Made by a program: the position numbers and the translations under genes
Part shown: positions 22,397 through 30,812 of the stretch, piece after piece
Position numbering within the stretch: the stretch's first letter is position 1
Layout: each line of letters begins with the position of its first letter
The notes under the pieces: model-generated
The model's database searches: none
What the model saw: the letters and a program-made list of their open reading frames with translations, nothing else
Told to the model about the DNA's origin: nothing
Assembly (NCBI GenBank): GCA_900769475.1
Contig: CAAGGQ010000235.1
Coordinates: forward strand, 1 to 31,176
From: Clostridia bacterium
Lineage (GTDB): Bacteria > Bacillota > Clostridia > Oscillospirales > CAG-272
Reading direction: 5' to 3'
DNA length: 31,176 nucleotides

Positions 22397-23728
22397 ATGT
22401 CTAAACCTGTTATTGCCATCGTTGGCCGCCCCAACGTGGGAAAAAGCACTCTGTTTAATAAACTCATCGGCGAACGCCGTTCCATTGTAGAGGATACCCC
22501 TGGTGTTACTCGTGATCGCATTTACGGGGAAACCGAGTGGCGCGGACGCAAGTTCGTCCTCATTGATACCGGCGGTATTGAGCCCAAAACCGACGATATC
22601 ATCCTCAAGCAAATGCGTCTGCAGGCCGAGATCGCCGTGGACACCGCCGACGTCATCGTCTTTATGTGCGACGTACGCACGGGACTCACCGCCGACGATC
22701 GGGATATTGCCATCATGCTGAAGAAAAGCGGCAAGCCCATCGTTCCCTGTATCAACAAATGCGACCGTGTGGGTGCCCTTCCCATGGAGTTCTACGAATT
22801 CTACGAGCTGGGCTTTGACCAGGAGCCCATTGGCATCTCCTCCATCCACGGAAGCGGCTCGGGAGATCTTTTGGACGCCTGCATTGACGCTTTGGGAGAT
22901 TGGACCGACGACGAAGAAGAGGACGACAGCATCCACGTTGCCGTGATCGGCAAACCCAACGCCGGCAAGTCCTCCATCATCAACAAGCTCATCGGTCAAA
23001 ACCGTCTTATTGTGTCCAACATTGCCGGCACCACTCGGGACGCCGTAGACACCCAGGTGGAAAACCAATTCGGAAAATACACCTTTATTGATACCGCCGG
23101 CATTCGCCGCCAGGCAAAGATCAACGATAAGATCGAGCACTTCAGCGTCCTCCGCGCCCACATGGCGGTGGAGCGCGCCAATGTTTGCCTTTTGATGATC
23201 GATGCCTCCACCGGCATTACCGAGCAGGACGAAAAGATCGCCGGCATTGCCCACGAAGCGGGAAAGGCCGTGATCATCGTGGTCAACAAGTGGGATCTGA
23301 TCGAAAAGGACAACTCCACGGTCAATGAATTCAACAACCGAATCCGCACGGCTTTGGCCTATATGCCCTACGCCCCCATCCTCTATGTTTCGGCACAAAC
23401 GGGACAGCGGGTGGAGCAGCTCTTTGAGCGCATCAACTATGTACACAACCAGGCCACCATGCGAGTTTCCACGGGTATGCTCAACGATATTTTGGGCGAT
23501 GCTATGATTCGGGTACAGCCCCCCTCTGATAAGGGACGCCGCCTCAAAATCTACTACATGACCCAGATCTCGGTGGCTCCTCCCACCTTTGTAATCTTTT
23601 GCAACAACGTGGAGCTCTTCCACTTCTCTTATCAACGCTTTATCGAAAATTGCCTGCGGGAGACCTTTGGCTTCCACGGCACGCCCATCAAGCTGATCAT
23701 TCGTCAAAAGGGCGACGACGCCACCTAA
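22397..23728 (+). CDS. der: Ribosome-assembly GTPase Der (EngA)
   Basis: Essential tandem-domain GTPase for 50S subunit assembly, 443 residues. The first G domain has GRPNVGKST near residue 8, DTPGVTRDR, DTGG and NKCD. The second has GKPNAGKSS near 185, AGTTRDAVDT, DTAGIRRQ and NKWD. The C-terminal KH-like domain includes FGFHGTPIKLIIRQK. Length and motif order match the family. Start ATG 22397 follows AAGAAAGGA. It lies 24 nt after the DUF512 gene and is cotranscribed with it. Confidence 0.98.
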   Translation: MSKPVIAIVGRPNVGKSTLFNKLIGERRSIVEDTPGVTRDRIYGETEWRGRKFVLIDTGGIEPKTDDIILKQMRLQAEIAVDTADVIVFMCDVRTGLTADDRDIAIMLKKSGKPIVPCINKCDRVGALPMEFYEFYELGFDQEPIGISSIHGSGSGDLLDACIDALGDWTDDEEEDDSIHVAVIGKPNAGKSSIINKLIGQNRLIVSNIAGTTRDAVDTQVENQFGKYTFIDTAGIRRQAKINDKIEHFSVLRAHMAVERANVCLLMIDASTGITEQDEKIAGIAHEAGKAVIIVVNKWDLIEKDNSTVNEFNNRIRTALAYMPYAPILYVSAQTGQRVEQLFERINYVHNQATMRVSTGMLNDILGDAMIRVQPPSDKGRRLKIYYMTQISVAPPTFVIFCNNVELFHFSYQRFIENCLRETFGFHGTPIKLIIRQKGDDAT

Positions 23729-23770
23729 AACTGCGCCAAGAGCGCAAGCGCTCCGAAAGGAGGTTCCCCC

Positions 23771-24430
23771 ATGAATCAAGAACAAACCGAGCGACGCTTG
23801 GTTCGCACGGCCGTGGTATTGCTGGCCGTCACCCTGATCCTGGTGTGCGTTGCTTTGGTACGGCCCCTCTCCACCCTTGGCATGGTGTTGCTTTTGGTCG
23901 GTGCGGCCCTTCCCTTCCTCTCGGCGCTCTTTCTCCTCTATTTGGTGATCCTTGGGCGACGCTACCGCCGCGGAGAGCATAATTTCTTCCTCTACGATCC
24001 CAAAATGAAGAAGAATCGCCCCGCGGAGGAGCTGACCTTTGCCCACGCCTCGGATTGTCTGATGCGTTATATGGCTCTTTTTCGAAAGGGAAAGCAGCTG
24101 TATCTCTCCTCTCTCTTTGACGAAGACGGCGGTGCTCCCGAAGCCTTTAAGCCCCTGTTCTGCTACCAGCTGCTGGGCATGCTCACGGCCTATGACAGTG
24201 AAGCTCCCTGGCACGCCTTCCTCTCCTGTGGAAAGGAGCTGGCCGACGCCCTGGCCGTACATCTGACCCGTGCCAACGAAGAGGAGCTGGCACGGCAGAT
24301 CCAATGCTATTTTTCTTCCTTTGACGGCGAGGATATCAAGCCCTTCCGCCAGTACATTACCGAGCGAAGCGACTACCTGGCCGAGGGCATGCTGGCATAC
24401 ATCCAAGCCCACATTCACGAGTTTGACTGA
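23771..24430 (+). CDS. Unknown two-pass membrane protein in the der-obgE operon
   Basis: 219-residue protein with a short basic N-terminus, two membrane segments (about residues 13-32 and 37-62), a basic GRRYRRGE turn and a cytosolic helical domain of about 150 residues (AEELTFAHASDCLMRYM, YQLLGMLTAYD, EELARQIQCYFSSF). No enzyme motif is seen and the family is not recognised. AAAGGAGG precedes ATG 23771. A small GAGCG-CAAG-CGCTC hairpin (around 23739) lies between der and this gene. Operon position between two ribosome-assembly GTPases is suggestive only. Confidence 0.75.
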   Translation: MNQEQTERRLVRTAVVLLAVTLILVCVALVRPLSTLGMVLLLVGAALPFLSALFLLYLVILGRRYRRGEHNFFLYDPKMKKNRPAEELTFAHASDCLMRYMALFRKGKQLYLSSLFDEDGGAPEAFKPLFCYQLLGMLTAYDSEAPWHAFLSCGKELADALAVHLTRANEEELARQIQCYFSSFDGEDIKPFRQYITERSDYLAEGMLAYIQAHIHEFD

Positions 24431-24460
24431 TTCCCATTTTCCATAGAAAGGATCGATCCT

Positions 24461-25741
24461 ATGTTTGTTGATCACGTAAAAATTTATATCAAGGCCGGGG
24501 ACGGCGGCAACGGTGCCGTGTCCTTCCGCCGGGAAAAATACGTTGCCGCGGGCGGTCCCGACGGCGGCGACGGAGGCCACGGCGGCAACGTGGTCTTTCG
24601 CGTAGATCCCGGCACCAATACTCTGTTGGCCTTCCGCTATAAGCACAAATTCATTGCCGCCCGGGGTGGGGACGGAAAGGGCTCCAAGTTTCACGGTGCC
24701 ACCGCTGAAGACCTGGTGATCCAGGTGCCCCCCGGAACGCTGATCCGCGATGCCGAGACCCAGCGGGTGATCCACGATATGTCCGAGAACAACGGCGCCG
24801 ATTATATTGCCTGCAAGGGCGGTCGTGGCGGTTGGGGCAACCGTCACTTTGCCACTCCTACCCGCCAGGTTCCCATGTTTGCCAAGAACGGCACCCAAGG
24901 GCAGGAAAAGGAAGTGATCCTGGAGCTGAAGATGCTGGCCGACGTTGGCATCATCGGCTATCCCAGCGTGGGAAAATCCTCGATCCTGGCGCGCATCAGT
25001 GCCGCCAAGCCCAAGATCGCCGATTACCACTTCACCACCCTCTCCCCCAATCTGGGTGTGGTTCGCACCAAGGGAGAGCAGGGCTTTGTGGCTGCCGACA
25101 TTCCCGGCCTCATTGAGGGAGCCGCCGACGGCGCGGGCTTGGGTCACGCCTTCCTGCGTCACGTAGATCGCTGCCGCCTGCTGTTGCACGTGGTGGACAT
25201 CTCCTGCTTTGAAGGTCGCGATCCCGTGGAGGATGTGCAAAAGATCAATTACGAGCTGGAGCGTTACAGCCCCGAGCTTGCCACCCGCCCCCAGATCCTC
25301 TTGGCCAACAAGGTAGACGCATTGGATCGGGAAATGGTGGACGTGGAGGCCTTTGAGGCCTATATCAAGGAACTGGGCTACACCCTACTCTACGTTTCGG
25401 CTGCCACGGGTGAGGGCCTGGAGGAGATGGTGGATCTGGTGGCCAAGCGCCTCAAGGAGTTGCCTCCCATGCGGATCTATGAAACCGAATACCAGCCCGA
25501 GGACGCCTATGTGGGTGGCGGAAAGGAGACCACCATCCGTCGGGAGAACAACACCTTCTACGTGGAGGGCGAATGGCTCCTGAACCTGATGGGACAGATC
25601 AACTTTGACGACTACGAGTCCCTCAACTTCTTCCAGCGGGTGCTTCAGCGCAGCGGCGTATTCGAGGCTCTGGAGGCCAAGGGCTGTCGGGACGGACATA
25701 CGGTATCCATCTACGATTTTGAATTTGATTATGTAAAATAA
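24461..25741 (+). CDS. obgE: GTPase Obg (CgtA)
   Basis: 426-residue GTPase of late 50S assembly and stress signalling. Glycine-rich Obg fold at residues 1-158 (GDGGNGAVSFRREK, GGHGGNV, GGRGGWGN), G domain from about 166 (GYPSVGKSS, DIPGLIEGA, NKVD), and an OCT C-terminal domain typical of Gram-positive Obg. The start ATG 24461 follows AAAGGA, which sits in a perfect palindrome AGGATCGATCCT ending right before the ATG. The gene is not next to rplU/rpmA, its frequent neighbours, but between an unknown membrane protein and ppa. Confidence 0.97.
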   Translation: MFVDHVKIYIKAGDGGNGAVSFRREKYVAAGGPDGGDGGHGGNVVFRVDPGTNTLLAFRYKHKFIAARGGDGKGSKFHGATAEDLVIQVPPGTLIRDAETQRVIHDMSENNGADYIACKGGRGGWGNRHFATPTRQVPMFAKNGTQGQEKEVILELKMLADVGIIGYPSVGKSSILARISAAKPKIADYHFTTLSPNLGVVRTKGEQGFVAADIPGLIEGAADGAGLGHAFLRHVDRCRLLLHVVDISCFEGRDPVEDVQKINYELERYSPELATRPQILLANKVDALDREMVDVEAFEAYIKELGYTLLYVSAATGEGLEEMVDLVAKRLKELPPMRIYETEYQPEDAYVGGGKETTIRRENNTFYVEGEWLLNLMGQINFDDYESLNFFQRVLQRSGVFEALEAKGCRDGHTVSIYDFEFDYVK

Positions 25742-25760
25742 ACGAAAAAGGAGAACGGCT

Positions 25761-26306
25761 ATGAACATCTGGCACGATTTTGACCCCTCTCAGATCTCTC
25801 CCAAGGATTTTACCGCAGTCATTGAGATCCCCAAGGGAAGCAAGTGTAAATACGAGCTGGACAAGTACACCGGCTTTTTGAAGCTGGACCGCATCCTGTA
25901 CACCTCGACTCACTATCCCGCCAACTATGGCTTTATTCCCCGCACCTACGCCGATGACGGTGACCCTTTGGACGTTTTGGTGCTCTGCTCCGAGCCGGTC
26001 TACCCCCTGACCCTGATCCGTGTATATCCCATTGGCGTAATGCGTATGCTGGACGACGGCAAGATGGACGATAAGATCATTGCCGTTCCCTTCTCGGATC
26101 CCACCTACTTTGGTATCACCTCCATAGACGAGCTCCCCGCCCACATTTTTGACGAAATCCTGCACTTCTTCACGGTCTATAAGCAACTGGAGAACAAACA
26201 GACCGACGTAAAATCCCTGTTCGGTCGGGAAAAGGCCGAGGAGATCATTGCTGAAACCATTGCCCTATACAACAAGACCTTTGGTGAGGTCGCTACGCAA
26301 GAGTAA
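25761..26306 (+). CDS. ppa: Inorganic pyrophosphatase, family I
   Basis: 181-residue soluble enzyme that hydrolyses pyrophosphate to drive biosynthesis. Family I motifs are present: EIPKGSKCKYELDKYTG, YPANYGFIP, the metal-binding DDGDPLDVLVL and DGKMDDKIIAVP. Start ATG 25761 follows AAAAAGGAG. Last gene of the operon that starts at the DUF512 gene, 19 nt after obgE and followed by a strong terminator. Confidence 0.97.
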   Translation: MNIWHDFDPSQISPKDFTAVIEIPKGSKCKYELDKYTGFLKLDRILYTSTHYPANYGFIPRTYADDGDPLDVLVLCSEPVYPLTLIRVYPIGVMRMLDDGKMDDKIIAVPFSDPTYFGITSIDELPAHIFDEILHFFTVYKQLENKQTDVKSLFGREKAEEIIAETIALYNKTFGEVATQE

Positions 26307-26323
26307 ACTACGGAACAAGTACA

Positions 26324-26356
26324 AAAGCGTGCAGTTCTTTGAACTGCACGCTTTTT
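26324..26356 (+). terminator. Terminator of the DUF512-der-obgE-ppa operon
   Basis: A 14-bp stem, AAAGCGTGCAGTTC (26324-26337) with GAACTGCACGCTTT, 3-nt loop, then TT. Confidence 0.9.
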
Positions 26357-26387
26357 GAAAAAAGCCGATGAAAATTTGAAAAAACTA

Positions 26388-26416
26388 TTGACAAATCGGC
26401 TTTTTTTCGCTATAAT
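26388..26416 (+). promoter_or_regulatory. Consensus promoter of the tRNA-Thr gene
   Basis: Perfect TTGACA (26388-26393), 17-nt spacer, perfect TATAAT (26411-26416). Confidence 0.9.
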
Positions 26417-26435
26417 AGATACGTTGTGAATCCTC

Positions 26436-26511
26436 GCTGGTGTAGCACAGTCGGTAGTGCAGCTGATTCGTAATCAGCAGGTCGTGTGTTCGAGTCACAT
26501 CACCAGCTCCA
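26436..26511 (+). tRNA. tRNA-Thr (anticodon CGT)
   Basis: Cloverleaf read by eye. Acceptor stem GCTGGTG with CACCAGC; D arm GCAC-AGTCGGTA-GTGC; anticodon arm CTGA-TTCGTAA-TCAG with anticodon CGT reading ACG; T arm GTGTG-TTCGAGT-CACAT with one G-U pair. CCA is encoded (26509-26511) after discriminator T. 76 nt including CCA. Confidence 0.95.
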
Positions 26512-26541
26512 AAAAGCCCTTGTGTTTGCGAGGGCTTTTTA
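26512..26541 (+). terminator. Terminator after tRNA-Thr
   Basis: A 9-bp stem, AAAAGCCCT (26512-26520) with AGGGCTTTT (26531-26539), 10-nt loop, then TA. It lies before rsmA, which has no other visible promoter. Confidence 0.8.
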
Positions 26542-26574
26542 TTGTATCTATTCGCCTCAAGGAGGTCTTTCTTT

Positions 26575-27447
26575 ATGAATTTGTGCGACATCAAAACCGT
26601 ACGCCAGATCATGGCCATGTTCAACCTTTCCTTCCGCAAAGAGTTTGGACAGAACTTCCTCATCGACCGCTCGGTGGTGCAGGACATTGCCTGGGAGTGC
26701 TGTGAAGACGAGGACAGCGCCATTTTGGAGATTGGTCCCGGCATCGGTACTCTGACCTACGAGCTGGCCTCCTGCCGCCGCGAGGTGGTAGCCCTGGAGA
26801 TCGACCGAGGTCTCATTCCCGTTCTTTCCTATACGTTGGGAGAATTCAACAATGTTAAGGTCATCAACGAGGACGTGATGGAAACCGATCTGGAAGCTCT
26901 GCTTGCCCCCTATTTTGAACGGGGAAAGGTCTCGGTTTGCGCCAACCTGCCCTACTATATCACCACGCCCATCCTCATGAAGCTGTTGGAGTGCGGACTG
27001 CCCTTTGATTACATCACCATCATGATCCAAGCCGAGGTGGCCGACCGCCTCTGCGCCAAGGCGGGAAGCAAGGATTACGGTGCCATTACGGCGGTACTGG
27101 CCTACTACGGCGTGGCCGAAAAGCTCTTCAAGGTCCCTGCGGGAAAATTCCTCCCTGCCCCCAAGGTGGATTCCACCGTCATCCGCATTCGACTCCATGA
27201 AACAAAGCCCTATGCCCCCAAGGACGAAGCCATCCTCTTCCGCACCATCAAGGCCGCCTTTGGCCAAAGACGAAAGACCCTTTCCAACGCCCTGACGTCG
27301 GGCTTTGGAGAGCTGACCAAGGAGGAGATCGCCTCGGCCATCGCAGCCTGCGGTCACGATCCCAACATCCGCGGTGAGCGCCTGGACATTGCCGAGTTTG
27401 TGGCTCTGAGTGACACTCTCGGCGATCTGATCCGCGCAAAAAACTGA
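26575..27447 (+). CDS. rsmA: 16S rRNA dimethyladenosine transferase RsmA (KsgA)
   Basis: 290-residue SAM-dependent enzyme that dimethylates two adjacent adenines in 16S rRNA helix 45 during 30S maturation. FGQNFLIDRSVV near residue 22 and the SAM motif EIGPGIGTLT near 52 are clear. The NLPYY catalytic motif is near 124, followed by FLPAPKVDSTVIRI and FGQRRKTLSNAL. The start ATG 26575 is 9 nt after AAGGAGG. The longer frame to 26542 lacks a ribosome-binding site and overlaps the tRNA terminator. No clear promoter of its own, so it may rely on read-through from the tRNA-Thr promoter. Confidence 0.97.
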   Translation: MNLCDIKTVRQIMAMFNLSFRKEFGQNFLIDRSVVQDIAWECCEDEDSAILEIGPGIGTLTYELASCRREVVALEIDRGLIPVLSYTLGEFNNVKVINEDVMETDLEALLAPYFERGKVSVCANLPYYITTPILMKLLECGLPFDYITIMIQAEVADRLCAKAGSKDYGAITAVLAYYGVAEKLFKVPAGKFLPAPKVDSTVIRIRLHETKPYAPKDEAILFRTIKAAFGQRRKTLSNALTSGFGELTKEEIASAIAACGHDPNIRGERLDIAEFVALSDTLGDLIRAKN

Positions 27448-27476
27448 TAGGAAATAGAATTTGAAAAGAAAAAACC

Positions 27477-27512
27477 GAAAAAGGGAAAAAGTTTTTACTT
27501 TTTTCCTTTTTT
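27477..27512 (+). terminator. A/T-rich hairpin after rsmA, possible terminator
   Basis: GAAAAAGGGAAAAAG can pair with CTTTTTTCCTTTTTTC across a TTTTTA loop, then T-rich sequence. The stem is mostly A-T, so it is weaker than the other terminators here. Confidence 0.5.
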
Positions 27513-27515
27513 CTA

Positions 27516-27544
27516 TTGAAAAATCAACAATTATCCGCTATAAT
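27516..27544 (+). promoter_or_regulatory. Promoter of ackA
   Basis: TTGAAA (27516-27521), 17-nt spacer, TATAAT (27539-27544). It leaves a leader of about 65 nt before ATG 27617. Confidence 0.8.
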
Positions 27545-27616
27545 ATAGAGTGACAAAAATATATCGGTCTTGAGAAAAAATGTAGCTTCGCAAGATCGCA
27601 TCAGGAGGTTGACTAC

Positions 27617-28831
27617 ATGAAAATTCTGGTTATCAACGCAGGCAGCTCTTCTCTGAAATATCAGCTGTTTGACATGACCGCAGGCGACGTGCTTGCAAAG
27701 GGTATTTGCGAAAAGATCGGCGTGGCCGGCACCATCGCTTCCATTACCCACAAGAGACCCAACGCCGACAAGTACGAGCTGGAAACTCCCATGCCCGACC
27801 ACAACGCGGCAATCGATCTGGTTCTCAAGACCCTGACCGACAAGGATCTGGGCGTGATCGCTGACGTAAACGAGATCGACGCCGTAGGTCACCGCTTCGT
27901 TCACGGCGGCAAGTACAACGAGTCCACCATCTTCAACGATGAGATCATCGAGTACGTAGAATCCATCGTTCCCCTCAATCCCCTCCACGGTCCCGCATCC
28001 CTCAAGGGCCTGCGCGCCTGCATGAAGGCAATGCCTAACGTTCCTCACGTGGGCGTTTACGATACCACCTTCTTTGCCAACATGCCCGAGGAGTCCTACG
28101 TTTACGCCGTTCCCTACGAATGGACCGAGAAGTACGGCGTCCGTCGCTACGGCTTCCACGGAACCTCCCACCGCTACGTTTCCGCAGAGGCAGCCAAGCT
28201 GGTTGGCAAGCCCCTCTCCGAGCTGAAGATGGTTACCTGCCACCTGGGCTCCGGGTCTTCCGTATCCGCCATCAAGAATGGTATCGCCATCGATACCTCC
28301 CTTGGCTTCACTCCCCAGGGCGGTCTGCCCATGGGCACCCGTTGCGGCCCCATTGATCCCGGCATCATTCCCTTTATTATGAAGCAGGAAAACCTCACCA
28401 TTGACGAGGTTGATTTGATCCTGAACAAGAAGTCGGGTCTGGTTGGTGTTTCCGGCGTATCCAGTGACGCCCGCGAGATCTGGGCCGCCGTGGAAAAGGG
28501 TAATCACCGCGCAGAGCTTTCCATGCAGCTGGTTTCTCACTACGTTAAGCACCTCATTGGTAGCTATGCCGCCGAGATGAACGGTCTGGATGTTCTGGTT
28601 CTCACCGCAGGCCTGGGCGAGAACGACTGGCAGCTGCGTGAACTGGTTCTGGACAACATGGAGTTCTTTGGCATCAAGTACGACAAGGAACTGAACAGCC
28701 ATGCTCCCAGAGGATCGGTCATTAATCTGACCGCAGAGGACTCCAAGGTTCAGGTTTGGGTCGTTCCCACCGACGAAGAGCTGATGATCGCCAAGGATAC
28801 CGAAAAGATGGTAAAGGCTGCAAAGGCTTAA
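27617..28831 (+). CDS. ackA: Acetate kinase
   Basis: 404-residue enzyme converting acetyl phosphate and ADP to acetate and ATP, the energy-yielding step of acetate fermentation. Family motifs: VINAGSSSLKYQLFD at the N-terminus, GHRFVHGGKYN, YDTTFFANMP (catalytic Asp), GTSHRYV, HLGSGSS, TRCGPIDPG and the C-terminal TAGLGENDWQLRE. Start ATG 27617 with AGGAGG 10 nt upstream. Single-gene transcription unit: pta, its usual partner, is not adjacent in this window. Confidence 0.98.
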   Translation: MKILVINAGSSSLKYQLFDMTAGDVLAKGICEKIGVAGTIASITHKRPNADKYELETPMPDHNAAIDLVLKTLTDKDLGVIADVNEIDAVGHRFVHGGKYNESTIFNDEIIEYVESIVPLNPLHGPASLKGLRACMKAMPNVPHVGVYDTTFFANMPEESYVYAVPYEWTEKYGVRRYGFHGTSHRYVSAEAAKLVGKPLSELKMVTCHLGSGSSVSAIKNGIAIDTSLGFTPQGGLPMGTRCGPIDPGIIPFIMKQENLTIDEVDLILNKKSGLVGVSGVSSDAREIWAAVEKGNHRAELSMQLVSHYVKHLIGSYAAEMNGLDVLVLTAGLGENDWQLRELVLDNMEFFGIKYDKELNSHAPRGSVINLTAEDSKVQVWVVPTDEELMIAKDTEKMVKAAKA

Positions 28832-28843
28832 TCGAACAAACAC

Positions 28844-28881
28844 AGGGAATCCCTAGCCAAAGCTTTGGATTCCCTCTTTTT
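28844..28881 (+). terminator. Terminator of ackA
   Basis: A 9-bp stem, AGGGAATCC (28844-28852) with GGATTCCCT (28867-28875), then CTTTTT. The loop contains a further CAAAGCTTTG self-complementary segment. Confidence 0.85.
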
Positions 28882-28904
28882 CAAAGATGAACGGAGAAGT
28901 GATC

Positions 28905-29819
28905 ATGAAAAAACAAACGATGGTCTTTACAGACGGAACAGAAAGAGAAATCATCTTTTTTGATGTGGAATTTAACAACTACCGTGTAACGGGTAATTCG
29001 ATTGCAAACGAAGTGCTGGATCGCTACGAACCCGCCACCTGCGAATGTGCGCTCTCTCTGCCCAAAACCTACACCGAGGACGGTGAGCCCACTCCCTTGA
29101 TCCTTGCCTTCCACGGCGCGGGCGGACGCGTTTGCTCCGAGATCAATAAGGTAGGCGGACTGAAGCACGCAAAAACCTGTATGGATGCGAACTATGCCGT
29201 ACTCGACGTAGACGGCAACGTCCCCACCGGCTTGACCATGGGATGCCCCGAGCATTTGTTCGCCGCCTACAAGGCTTACCGATACGCCATCAAGCATTTC
29301 AATCTTTCCGAGAAGGTTTTGATCTCGGGCGGCTCCATGGGCGGGCACGTGGCAATGAATTTTGCCAACACATTTCCCAGTATTGCACTTGCCATCGGCG
29401 TTTTCTACCCTCGTCTGAATATGGATGGCGTGCAGATCGGTGATCATTATTGCATTGGCACCTGGGATAAGAAAAAGCCCAAAAAGGACGGTGGTCCCAG
29501 CACCCACGACCGACTCAGAGAGATCTACCGCTTCCCTACGGACGAGTGGTGCGAGGAGAATACCATTGGCTTCAACCCCTACAAAACTCGCGCCTTTATC
29601 AATCAAGACGGCGAGCGCGTAGTGATTCCTCCCTGCCCCATCAAGATCTGGCAGGGGACCGCAGACCCCACGGTGGATCCCGTAATGGTCACCGAATTCG
29701 TCAACTCGGTACGCCGCTCGGGCTCTTACATCGAATATCACCTAATGGAGGGCATCGACCATCACACCAACGGCGTGATGCTGGAGGAGCTGCGCCTTTG
29801 GTTCGACCGCTTTATTTAA
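28905..29819 (+). CDS. Alpha/beta hydrolase, esterase-like (copy 1)
   Basis: 304-residue cytosolic alpha/beta hydrolase. Oxyanion segment LILAFHGAGG; nucleophile elbow GGSMGG with Ser144; probable Asp in GTADPTVDP; probable His in GIDHHTNG. Together these form a complete Ser-Asp-His set, so it should be active. Resembles acetyl-ester or feruloyl-type esterases and prolyl-oligopeptidase-like hydrolases. The natural substrate is unknown. ATG 28905 follows GGAG; an upstream ATG (28887) has no ribosome-binding site. 21 nt before its paralogue (29841-30752), with which it is probably cotranscribed. No promoter is clear, and a strong ackA terminator precedes it. Confidence 0.88.
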   Translation: MKKQTMVFTDGTEREIIFFDVEFNNYRVTGNSIANEVLDRYEPATCECALSLPKTYTEDGEPTPLILAFHGAGGRVCSEINKVGGLKHAKTCMDANYAVLDVDGNVPTGLTMGCPEHLFAAYKAYRYAIKHFNLSEKVLISGGSMGGHVAMNFANTFPSIALAIGVFYPRLNMDGVQIGDHYCIGTWDKKKPKKDGGPSTHDRLREIYRFPTDEWCEENTIGFNPYKTRAFINQDGERVVIPPCPIKIWQGTADPTVDPVMVTEFVNSVRRSGSYIEYHLMEGIDHHTNGVMLEELRLWFDRFI

Positions 29820-29840
29820 ATACGTGAGAAGGAGAACGCT

Positions 29841-30752
29841 ATGAAAACGAAAAGGATCGTCAATTCGGACGGCGTGGAAAGAGAATATATCTTCTTTGAG
29901 ATCACCTTTAACAACTACCGCGAGATCAGCGGCTCCACCGCCAACGAGATCTTGGACAAGGAGATCCCCGAGGTCTGCGAGTGTGTGCTTTATCTGCCCA
30001 AGACCTATACCGAGGACGGCGACGAAACGCCTCTGATTCTGGCGGCGCACGGCTCGGGCGGACGCGTGAGTGCCGAGCTGGAGAAGATCGGCGGCCTCAA
30101 ATACACCTACCCTTGCATGAATGCGGGCTATGCGGTGCTGGACGTCAACGGATCGGCTCTCCACGGCCGCACCATCGGTTGCCCCGAGCACGTCTTTGCC
30201 CTCTATAAAGCCTACCGCTACGCGATCAAGCACTTTAATCTTTCCAAGCGCGTGCTGGTGTGGGGCGGCTCCATGGGCGGACAGACCGCCGTCAATTTTG
30301 CGGGAACCTTCCCCTCCATCGTTCTTGCCATGGGATTGTTCTATCCCCGTCTGAACCTGGACGGCTTTACCGTGGGCGATTATTACTGCACGGGAAGCTG
30401 GGATAAGCAGACTCCCGTGACCGATGGAGGAACTCCTCACGAGCGCATCAAAAAATACCTGCGCTTCCCCACCGATGAGTGGTGCGAGGTCAACACCGTT
30501 GGATTCAACTCCTACAAGATCCGCTCCTTCCTCAATCAAAATGGCGAGCGCGTGGTGATCCCTCCCTGTCCCGTCAAGGTCTGGCACGGAACCGAGGACA
30601 AGACCGTGGATCCCATGGTCTCCAAGGAATACGTCAACTCGATACGCCGTTCGGGCTCTTACGTTGAGTTTCACCTCTTGGAGGGCGTTGGACACAAAGC
30701 CAACGACGCCATGAAGCAGGAATTGAAGCTTTGGTTTGATCGGTTTATTTAA
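29841..30752 (+). CDS. Alpha/beta hydrolase, esterase-like (copy 2, tandem paralogue)
   Basis: 303-residue paralogue of the preceding gene, collinear over its whole length, with long identical runs such as YKAYRYAIKHFNLS, FPTDEWCE and NQ-x-GERVVIPPCP. Ser144 in GGSMGG sits at the same residue number. LILAAHGSGGRV, GTEDKTVDP and GVGHKAND supply the remaining active-site features. No signal peptide. Conserved surroundings of the active site but different residues nearby suggest related, not identical, substrates (inference). ATG 29841 follows AAGGAG. Confidence 0.88.
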   Translation: MKTKRIVNSDGVEREYIFFEITFNNYREISGSTANEILDKEIPEVCECVLYLPKTYTEDGDETPLILAAHGSGGRVSAELEKIGGLKYTYPCMNAGYAVLDVNGSALHGRTIGCPEHVFALYKAYRYAIKHFNLSKRVLVWGGSMGGQTAVNFAGTFPSIVLAMGLFYPRLNLDGFTVGDYYCTGSWDKQTPVTDGGTPHERIKKYLRFPTDEWCEVNTVGFNSYKIRSFLNQNGERVVIPPCPVKVWHGTEDKTVDPMVSKEYVNSIRRSGSYVEFHLLEGVGHKANDAMKQELKLWFDRFI

Positions 30753-30765
30753 GTAAGGATAGCGC

Positions 30766-30812
30766 ACGACGGCGGCATCTGCCCAAAGCAGATGCCGCCG
30801 TCGTTGTATGTT
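30766..30812. terminator. Strong hairpin between converging hydrolase and reductase genes
   Basis: A 17-bp perfect stem, ACGACGGCGGCATCTGC (30766-30782) with its complement (30788-30804), 5-nt loop. The T-run is poor on both strands. It likely serves as a shared terminator. Confidence 0.7.

Noticed and set aside
22376..25240. 954-codon minus-strand frame across der and obgE
   Set aside because: Lies antisense to two unmistakable GTPase genes; His/Gly/Val-rich mirrored composition and no start signal.
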